From Alphaproteobacteria bacterium (lineage in GTDB: Bacteria; Pseudomonadota; Alphaproteobacteria; Kiloniellales; JAKSDN01), in assembly GCA_030598385.1 (NCBI GenBank), contig JAUVQB010000133.1, positions 1 to 5,220 on the forward strand: 5,220 nt of DNA, given 5' to 3'. The notes under the pieces were generated by a model. It was given only the letters and a program-made list of their open reading frames with translations. It searched no databases and was not told where the DNA came from. The translations under genes and the position numbers were made by a program. Position 1 is the stretch's first letter. The number at the start of each line of letters is the position of its first letter. Positions 1 to 5,220 of the stretch are shown here, piece after piece.

Positions 1-55
1 GCTGGCCAAGGGCTGCTGCGAGGCCTGGGTGGCAAGCCAGGGCGGGGAGGGCTGA
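1..55 (+). CDS. glyQ: Glycyl-tRNA synthetase alpha subunit, C-terminal end (partial)
   Basis: The frame starting at base 2 reads [17 protein letters not shown] and then a TGA stop at 53-55; the rest of the gene lies upstream of the window. GlyQ is the catalytic subunit of the alpha2beta2 glycyl-tRNA synthetase and forms glycyl-adenylate. The identification rests on two things: the gene ends 4 bases before glyS, its usual partner, and the tail resembles the helical end of proteobacterial GlyQ, which commonly contains a residue run like EA-W/Y-VASR. Only 17 residues are visible, so position carries more weight than sequence. The last residues (QGGEG) differ from the usual C-terminus as I remember it, which suggests a variable tail. 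Confidence 0.8.
   Translation, partial: LAKGCCEAWVASQGGEG
44..50 (+). promoter_or_regulatory. Ribosome binding site of glyS
   Basis: GGGGAGG is a strong Shine-Dalgarno match lying 9 bases before the GTG at 60, inside the last codons of glyQ. It supports the GTG as the true glyS start. It also suggests that glyS translation is coupled to ribosomes finishing glyQ. Confidence 0.7.
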
Positions 56-59
56 GGCG

Positions 60-2138
60 GTGGCCGAACTCCTGCTCGAGTTGTTGTCCGAAGAGATCCC
101 GGCGCGCATGCAGGCCCGGGCCGCCGCTGACCTGAAGCGCCTGGTGACCGATGGCCTCAAGGCCGCTGGCCTCGCCTTCGACGACGCCCGCGCCTACGTG
201 ACGCCGCGCCGCCTGGCGTTGGTGGTGGACGGCCTGCCGGAACGGCAGCCCGACGTGACCGAGGAGAAAAAAGGCCCCAAGGTCGGCGCCCCGGATCAGG
301 CGGTCCAGGGCTTCATGAAGGCCAACGGGCTGTCCGATATCTCCGAGGCTGAAATCCGCGAGACGCCAAAGGGCGACTTCTATTTCGTGGTGCGGCGGAT
401 CGCCGGACGGCCGGCGGCCGAGGTGCTGCCCGATCTTTTAGCCGAGGCGATCCGGGCTTGTCCCTGGCCGAAATCGATGCGCTGGGTCGGTGGCGGTTTC
501 CGGTGGGTTAGGCCGTTGCACGCCATTCTCGCGCTCTTCGATGGACGCACCCTGGAAGGTGGATTTGACCTGGGCGACGGAACATCGATCGGATTTGGCG
601 CCGCGACGCGCGGCCACCGCTTCCTGGCGCCCAAGGTCTTCAAGGTAAAAGATTTCGCCGACTATGAGGTCAAGCTGCGGGCCGCCAAGGTGATCCTCGA
701 CCCGGCCGAGCGCAAGGCGATCATCGCCGAGCAGGCCGCGAAGCTGGCCCGGGCCGAGGGCCTGAAGCTCAAGGACGATCCAGGCTTGCTGGACGAGGTC
801 GCGGGCCTGGTCGAATGGCCGGTGGTGCTGATGGGCGCGATCGACGCGGCCTTCATGGACCTGCCGCCGGAAGTCCTGACCACCACCATGCGCACGCATC
901 AGAAGTATTTCCCGACCCTCGGAAAGAAAGGCGCGCTCGCCGACCGCTTCGTGCTGGTGGCCAACATGGAGAGCGCCGACGGCGGCGCGGCCATCGTTGC
1001 GGGAAACGAACGAGTGTTGCGCGCGCGCCTGGCCGATGCGCGTTTCTTCTGGGACCAGGACCGCAAGCGAAGCCTGGCCTCGCGCGCCCCGGACCTGGCT
1101 CAGATCGTGTTCCACGCCAAGCTCGGCAGCCTCGACGCCAAGGCCGACCGCATGCAGGCGCTCGCGGTCGAGATCGCTGGACACATCCCCGACGCCGATC
1201 CCGACCGGGTGCGCTCGGCCGCGCGGCTCGCCAAGGCCGATCTCACCACGGGCATGGTGGTGGAGTTTCCCGAGCTTCAGGGCGTCATGGGCCGCTATTA
1301 CGCGCTGGCCGACGGCGAGCACGCGGAGGTCGCCGAAGCCATAGCCGACCACTACGCCCCCCAGGGGCCGGGCGCCCGCTGCCCCGAGGCACCCGTCTCG
1401 GTTGCGGTGGCGCTGGCCGACAAAATCGACACCCTGGTGGGCTTCTGGGCGATCGGCGAGACGCCGACCGGCTCCAAGGACCCCTATGCGTTGCGCCGGG
1501 CGGTCCTCGGCGTGATCCGGCTGATCGTCGAGAACCAACTTCGTGTGCCGCTGACCCAGGTCATAGAGGCGGCCCGGGGGCTCTATCGCGACCTGGACGG
1601 GCCATCGGTCGCCGCGCCGTTATTGGACTTCTTCGCCGACCGCCTGAAGGTGGCGCTCAAGGACAAGGGCGTGCGCCACGACCTGATCTCGGCCGTCTTC
1701 GCACTGGGCGGCGAGGACGATCTGGTGCGCTTGCTCAACCGGGTCAAAGCCCTCGAAGACTTCTTGGGCAGCGACGACGGCGAGCATCTGCTGGTCGCCT
1801 ACCGCCGCGTCGCCAACATCGTGCGCATCGAAGAGAAGAAGGACGGCGTGCGCTTCGACGGAGCGGCCGAAGCGGAGCGCTTCGTCCAGGAGCAGGAGAC
1901 GGCGCTGGCCGGGGCCCTGGGTGCGGCGGCGGAGACCGCCGAACCGGCACTGGCCGGCGAGGATTTCACCAAGGCGATGGGCGCCATGGCGCGCCTGCGC
2001 CGCCCGGTGGACGACTTCTTCGACCACGTGACCGTCAATGCGGAGGACACGGACCTCAGGACCAACCGCCTGCGCCTGCTGAACGGCATCGGCGCGACCC
2101 TGGGCCGCGTGGCGGATTTCTCGCGAATCGAGGGTTAG
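60..2138 (+). CDS. glyS: Glycyl-tRNA synthetase beta subunit
   Basis: GlyS is the tRNA-binding partner of GlyQ in the cytoplasmic synthetase that makes Gly-tRNA from glycine, ATP and tRNA-Gly. At 692 aa it is close to the E. coli protein (about 690). The N-terminus ([12 protein letters not shown]) is the family's opening motif. Other recognisable blocks are [12 protein letters not shown] (274-285), [28 protein letters not shown] (from 351, start of the HD-like region), [20 protein letters not shown] (392-411) and KDPYALRR (473-480). The C-terminal part from about residue 580, with YRRVANIVR at 581 and a closing [11 protein letters not shown], is the DALR-type anticodon-binding domain. The GTG start is preferred because the next in-frame ATG (108) would remove the opening motif, and a strong ribosome site precedes the GTG. 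The gene is intact, 4 bases after glyQ and 8 bases before ppdK. It contains two rare TTA leucine codons (438, 1620). Confidence 0.97.
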   Translation: MAELLLELLSEEIPARMQARAAADLKRLVTDGLKAAGLAFDDARAYVTPRRLALVVDGLPERQPDVTEEKKGPKVGAPDQAVQGFMKANGLSDISEAEIRETPKGDFYFVVRRIAGRPAAEVLPDLLAEAIRACPWPKSMRWVGGGFRWVRPLHAILALFDGRTLEGGFDLGDGTSIGFGAATRGHRFLAPKVFKVKDFADYEVKLRAAKVILDPAERKAIIAEQAAKLARAEGLKLKDDPGLLDEVAGLVEWPVVLMGAIDAAFMDLPPEVLTTTMRTHQKYFPTLGKKGALADRFVLVANMESADGGAAIVAGNERVLRARLADARFFWDQDRKRSLASRAPDLAQIVFHAKLGSLDAKADRMQALAVEIAGHIPDADPDRVRSAARLAKADLTTGMVVEFPELQGVMGRYYALADGEHAEVAEAIADHYAPQGPGARCPEAPVSVAVALADKIDTLVGFWAIGETPTGSKDPYALRRAVLGVIRLIVENQLRVPLTQVIEAARGLYRDLDGPSVAAPLLDFFADRLKVALKDKGVRHDLISAVFALGGEDDLVRLLNRVKALEDFLGSDDGEHLLVAYRRVANIVRIEEKKDGVRFDGAAEAERFVQEQETALAGALGAAAETAEPALAGEDFTKAMGAMARLRRPVDDFFDHVTVNAEDTDLRTNRLRLLNGIGATLGRVADFSRIEG

Positions 2139-2139
2139 G
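2130..2139 (+). promoter_or_regulatory. Weak ribosome binding region of ppdK
   Basis: GAGGG at 2130-2134 lies 12 bases before the ATG at 2147, and a minimal AGG at 2137-2139 lies 7 bases before it. Both overlap the end of glyS. Neither is an ideal Shine-Dalgarno site, so ppdK translation may depend partly on ribosomes terminating on glyS at 2138. Confidence 0.35.
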
Positions 2140-2146
2140 CAACGCG

Positions 2147-4810
2147 ATGACGAAGTGGGTCTACAGTTTTGGCGGCGGCATCGCCGATGGCGGCGCCGAT
2201 ATGCGCGATCTGCTGGGCGGCAAGGGCGCCAACCTGGCCGAGATGTCGTCCCTGGGGCTGCTGGTGCCGCCGGGCTTCACCATCACGACCGAGGCCTGTA
2301 CCCATTTCACCGCGCACAGCGCCTATCCCGACGACTTGGCGGACCAGGTGACAGCGGCGCTGTCGCGGGTCGAGGACGAGTTGGGGGTGCGGTTCGGCGA
2401 CCCCGAGGATCCGCTGCTGGTCTCCGTGCGCTCCGGCGCGCGGGCGTCCATGCCCGGCATGATGGACACGGTCCTCAATCTCGGCCTCAACGACGAGACC
2501 GTGAACGGCCTGGCCCGGAAATCGGGCGACCGCCGCTTCGCCTACGACAGCTACCGGCGCTTCATCCAGATGTTCGGCGACGTGGTGCTCGGCGTCGATC
2601 ACCACAAATTCGAGGAGATTCTGGATCTCCACAAGGAGGACAACGGCCACGGTCTCGACACCGACCTCACGGCCGAGGACTGGGAGGCCGTGATCGCGGA
2701 CTACAAGGCCAGGGTTGTCGACGAGACGGGGGCGCCCTTCCCGCAGGACCCCATGGACCAGGCCCGGGCGGCGATCGCGGCGGTGTTCGGTTCCTGGATG
2801 AACAAGCGCGCCGTGACCTACCGCAAGCTGCACGCCATCCCCGAGGACTGGGGCACCGCGGTCAACGTGCAGGCCATGGTGTTCGGCAACATGGGCGACG
2901 ACTGCGCCACCGGGGTCGCCTTCACCCGCAATCCCTCGACCGGGGAAAACGCCTTCTACGGGGAGTACCTGGTGAACGCCCAGGGCGAGGACGTGGTCGC
3001 CGGCATCCGCACGCCCCAGCACCTGACGGTCCGGGGCAGGGAGGAGAATCATTCCGGCCTGCCGTCGATGGAAGAAGTCATGCCGGAGGTCTTCGGGCAA
3101 CTGCTCGAAGTCCGGCGCACTCTGGAGCGGCACTACCGCGACATGCAGGACATCGAGTTCACCGTGCAGCGCGGCACCCTCTATATGCTCCAGACCCGCA
3201 GCGGCAAGCGCACTGCGGCCGCGGCCCTCAAGATCGCGGCCGACATGGTCGACGAAGGCCTGATCGACGAGGCCGAGGCGGTGTGCCGCATCAATCCGTC
3301 GTCGCTCGACCAGCTCCTGCATCCCACCCTGGACCCGGACGCCGAGCGGCATCTGATCGCCCGCGGTCTGCCGGCCTCGCCCGGCGCGGCCTCGGGCCGG
3401 CTGGTGTTCAGCTCGGACGATGCCGAAGCGCAGGCGATGGCGGGTAATAAGGTCATCCTGTGTCGCATCGAAACCAGTCCCGAGGACATTCACGGCATGC
3501 ACGCGGCCCAGGGCATCCTCACCACCCGGGGCGGCATGACGAGCCACGCGGCCGTGGTTGCCCGCGGCATGGGCCGGCCCTGCGTGGCCGGCGCGGCGGA
3601 CCTGCGCATCGACTATGCCTCCGGCGTCATGCGGGTGCTCGACAGCGAGCTCAAGGACGGCGACGTTATTACCATCGACGGCTCGACGGGCGAGGTCATG
3701 CTGGGCGAGGTGAAAACCATCCAGCCCGAGCTGTCCGGCGATTTCGCCCGCGTCATGGGTTGGGCCGACGGCGTCCGGACCATGCGGGTGCGGGCCAACG
3801 CCGACACGCCGGGCGACTGCAGGACGGCGCGTGACTTCGGCGCCGAAGGCATCGGACTGTGCCGCACCGAGCACATGTTCTTCGATGCCGGGCGCATCGT
3901 CGCGGTGCGCGAGATGATCCTCGCCGACGGCCCGGAGGGGCGCCGCAAGGCGCTGGACAAGATCCTGCCCATGCAGCGTCAGGATTTCGTGGAGATCTTC
4001 CGGATCATGGCCGGCCTGCCGGTCACCATCCGCCTGCTCGATCCGCCGTTGCACGAATTCCTGCCCCAAGAGGAGGCCGCCGTGGCCGAGGTGGCCGAGG
4101 CCACCGGGATGGCGGTCGAGCAGGTGCGCGCGAGGGCGCTCAGGCTGGCCGAGGTCAATCCCATGCTCGGCCACCGGGGCTGCCGGTTGGCGATCACCTA
4201 TCCCGAGATCTACGAGATGCAGGTGCGCGCCATCTTCGAGGCCGCCGCCCAGGTTGCCAGGGAGGACGGCGGGAGGGTTCAGCCCGAGGTCATGATTCCC
4301 CTGATCGCCATGCGCAAGGAACTGAAGATCCTGCGCGCCCTGGTGGATCGTGTGGCTGCCGAGGTCATGGCGGCCGAAGGCGTCGAGATTGCCTATGAAG
4401 TGGGCACCATGATCGAGCTGCCGCGCGCCTGCTTGCGCGCCGGGGAAATCGCCGAGGAGGCCGACTTCTTCTCGTTCGGCACCAACGACCTGACGCAGAC
4501 CACCTATGGCCTGTCGCGCGACGATGCCGCCAACTTCCTGGGCGCCTACGAAGAACGCGGCATCATCGATCAGGACCCCTTCATCTCGCTCGACGCCAAG
4601 GGCGTGGGCGAGCTGGTCGCGTTGGCCGTCGAACGCGGCCGCAAGACGCGCCCTGGGCTGCATCTCGGCATCTGTGGCGAGCACGGCGGCGATCCGGTAT
4701 CGATCGCCCACTGCCAGACCTTCGGGCTCGACTACGTGTCTTGCTCGCCATTCCGGGTGCCGATCGCGCGCCTGGCCGCCGCCCAGGCGGCGATCACCGC
4801 CAAGGGGTGA
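2147..4810 (+). CDS. ppdK: Pyruvate, phosphate dikinase
   Basis: PPDK catalyses ATP + pyruvate + Pi to AMP + phosphoenolpyruvate + PPi, reversibly, in the cytoplasm. At 887 aa it is of usual length. The N-terminal ATP-grasp part (about 1-355) has LLGGKGANLAEM (K26), SVRSGARASMPGMMDT (R95), and D335, E337, Q349 and R351. These match C. symbiosum K22, R92, D321, E323, Q335 and R337. The swivelling phosphohistidine domain (about 430-515) has GGMTSHAAVVARGMG with phospho-acceptor His467. The C-terminal TIM barrel (about 530-885) has R573, R629, E757, N780-D781 in GTNDLTQ, and the acid/base Cys843 in GICGEHGGDP. From His467 onward the offset from the clostridial enzyme is constant at 12. All key residues are present, so it should be active. 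The ATG at 2147 begins the family's opening MTKWVYSFGGG. The frame is open much further upstream, but only as a shadow of glyS. Spacing indicates an operon with glyQS. Confidence 0.98.
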   Translation: MTKWVYSFGGGIADGGADMRDLLGGKGANLAEMSSLGLLVPPGFTITTEACTHFTAHSAYPDDLADQVTAALSRVEDELGVRFGDPEDPLLVSVRSGARASMPGMMDTVLNLGLNDETVNGLARKSGDRRFAYDSYRRFIQMFGDVVLGVDHHKFEEILDLHKEDNGHGLDTDLTAEDWEAVIADYKARVVDETGAPFPQDPMDQARAAIAAVFGSWMNKRAVTYRKLHAIPEDWGTAVNVQAMVFGNMGDDCATGVAFTRNPSTGENAFYGEYLVNAQGEDVVAGIRTPQHLTVRGREENHSGLPSMEEVMPEVFGQLLEVRRTLERHYRDMQDIEFTVQRGTLYMLQTRSGKRTAAAALKIAADMVDEGLIDEAEAVCRINPSSLDQLLHPTLDPDAERHLIARGLPASPGAASGRLVFSSDDAEAQAMAGNKVILCRIETSPEDIHGMHAAQGILTTRGGMTSHAAVVARGMGRPCVAGAADLRIDYASGVMRVLDSELKDGDVITIDGSTGEVMLGEVKTIQPELSGDFARVMGWADGVRTMRVRANADTPGDCRTARDFGAEGIGLCRTEHMFFDAGRIVAVREMILADGPEGRRKALDKILPMQRQDFVEIFRIMAGLPVTIRLLDPPLHEFLPQEEAAVAEVAEATGMAVEQVRARALRLAEVNPMLGHRGCRLAITYPEIYEMQVRAIFEAAAQVAREDGGRVQPEVMIPLIAMRKELKILRALVDRVAAEVMAAEGVEIAYEVGTMIELPRACLRAGEIAEEADFFSFGTNDLTQTTYGLSRDDAANFLGAYEERGIIDQDPFISLDAKGVGELVALAVERGRKTRPGLHLGICGEHGGDPVSIAHCQTFGLDYVSCSPFRVPIARLAAAQAAITAKG

Positions 4811-4832
4811 CGGCCGCGCGCCTGACGGAGAC

Positions 4833-4847
4833 CTGAAGCCGCTTCAG
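4833..4847. terminator. Short hairpin between convergent ppdK and ygfZ-like genes
   Basis: CTGAAG (4833-4838) and CTTCAG (4842-4847) form a perfect 6-bp stem around a 3-base loop. It sits in the 33-base gap between the two convergent genes and overlaps the stop codon of the minus-strand gene. No T-run follows on either strand, so it is not a convincing intrinsic terminator. It may be a weak bidirectional one or chance. I see nothing else in the gap 4811-4843. Confidence 0.25.
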
Positions 4848-5220
4848 AAACGGGCCCACTCCGGCCTGACGGGCGTCAGCCGCGCCTCGCCGGCGGTGAG
4901 GGGGGCCGCGTCATTATCCAGGTATTCGAGACGCAGCAGGGCGAGCGCCATCTTGCCGGCGGTCGAGCACACGACGCCGCCGTCGCGGTCGCCGCAACGC
5001 ACCGGGGTGCCGGGCGCCGGCACGGGGCCTTCGATGCGCACGGGCAGGAGCCGCTTTTTCACCAGGCCGCGGTACTTCACCCGGGCCGTGAGTTCCTGGC
5101 CCATGTAGCAGCCCTTGTCCCAATCGAGGCCGTTCAGCTCCTCGAAGCCGCTTTCCAGGAGCAGCGATTTTTCGACCTCCAGGTCACGGCTGCCGTCGGG
5201 CACGCCGAGGGCGATCCGCA
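4844..5220 (-). CDS. ygfZ: YgfZ/GcvT-like folate-binding protein, C-terminal part (partial)
   Basis: The last 124 codons of a minus-strand gene are present, ending at TGA (4846-4844); the start lies beyond base 5220. The frame opens with RIALGVPDGSRDL at the window edge. The GTG at 5203 is therefore an internal valine, not a start. The defining motif is KGCYMGQE (5116-5093), the YgfZ signature K-G-C-Y-x-G-Q-E, with its conserved cysteine at 5110-5108. A basic, beta-rich C-terminal region follows (VKYRGLVKKRLLPVRIEG), like the barrel domain of GcvT-fold proteins. YgfZ, and its mitochondrial relative IBA57, are known to help make or maintain certain Fe-S enzymes in a tetrahydrofolate-dependent way. 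They lack the aminomethyltransferase activity of true GcvT. The gene converges on ppdK, so it is not part of that operon. Family assignment is firm; the exact in vivo role is inferred. Confidence 0.9.
   Translation of the reverse strand, partial: RIALGVPDGSRDLEVEKSLLLESGFEELNGLDWDKGCYMGQELTARVKYRGLVKKRLLPVRIEGPVPAPGTPVRCGDRDGGVVCSTAGKMALALLRLEYLDNDAAPLTAGEARLTPVRPEWARF

Noticed and set aside
267..272. Run of six A in GC-rich glyS as a possible frameshift site
   Set aside because: The run sits as two whole AAA codons (Lys-Lys), not in the split phase of a -1 slippery heptamer. It encodes part of a charged EEKKGPK stretch typical of the family at this place, and the frame continues normally.
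438..1538. 366-codon minus-strand open frame opposite glyS
   Set aside because: It is the codon-aligned antisense phase of glyS and is open because TTA/CTA/TCA codons are rare. It has no recognisable motif, and the sense strand is a clear, intact glyS.
2155..3447. 430-codon plus-strand open frame within ppdK
   Set aside because: This out-of-phase frame is extremely Arg/Gly/Pro-rich and lies inside an unmistakable ppdK. It is a GC-driven shadow.
4812..4822. GGC...GCC inverted repeat just after the ppdK stop
   Set aside because: Only 3 base pairs in very GC-rich DNA, with no T-run. It is indistinguishable from chance.
4506..5108. 200-codon plus-strand open frame running from ppdK across the junction into the opposite gene
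   Set aside because: Its product is Arg/Ser/Ala-rich low-complexity sequence. Both flanks are explained by real genes with family motifs (PPDK GICGEHGGDP and YgfZ KGCYMGQE).
5201..5203. GTG as the start of a 119-residue minus-strand protein
   Set aside because: The frame continues upstream to the window edge with conserved sequence (RIALG before V). The gene is therefore truncated by the window, not short.

Overview
The window is ordinary chromosomal core-gene DNA from a GC-rich bacterium, most probably an alphaproteobacterium (Rhodospirillales-like is my guess). The reasons are strong G/C bias at third codon positions, a split alpha/beta glycyl-tRNA synthetase, the order glyQ-glyS-ppdK, and a GcvT-like YgfZ-family protein. 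No mobile element, CRISPR array, tRNA or rRNA is visible, and I do not see a previously undescribed system.

Layout: positions 1-55 hold the last 17 codons of glyQ (glycyl-tRNA synthetase alpha subunit). After a 4-base gap comes the complete glyS (60-2138, GTG start, 692 aa, beta subunit). After a further 8-base gap comes the complete ppdK (2147-4810, 887 aa, pyruvate phosphate dikinase). A 33-base gap separates ppdK from a convergent gene on the minus strand (4844 to beyond 5220), which is the C-terminal part of a YgfZ/GcvT-like folate-binding protein. The window is almost entirely coding, and no gap is longer than 33 bases.

How the genes work together: GlyQ and GlyS form the tetrameric enzyme that charges tRNA-Gly. 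PPDK interconverts pyruvate and phosphoenolpyruvate using ATP/AMP and Pi/PPi. The tight spacing suggests that glyQ, glyS and ppdK are co-transcribed, with the promoter upstream of the window. All the PPDK catalytic and ATP-site residues I checked are present, at near-constant offsets from the well-studied Clostridium symbiosum enzyme. The YgfZ-like protein is a separate unit, probably connected with folate-dependent upkeep of Fe-S enzymes.

The main annotation traps are very long spurious open frames created by the GC-rich code. The ppdK frame stays open for 1.3 kb upstream inside glyS, and an 858-codon open frame lies antisense to ppdK.
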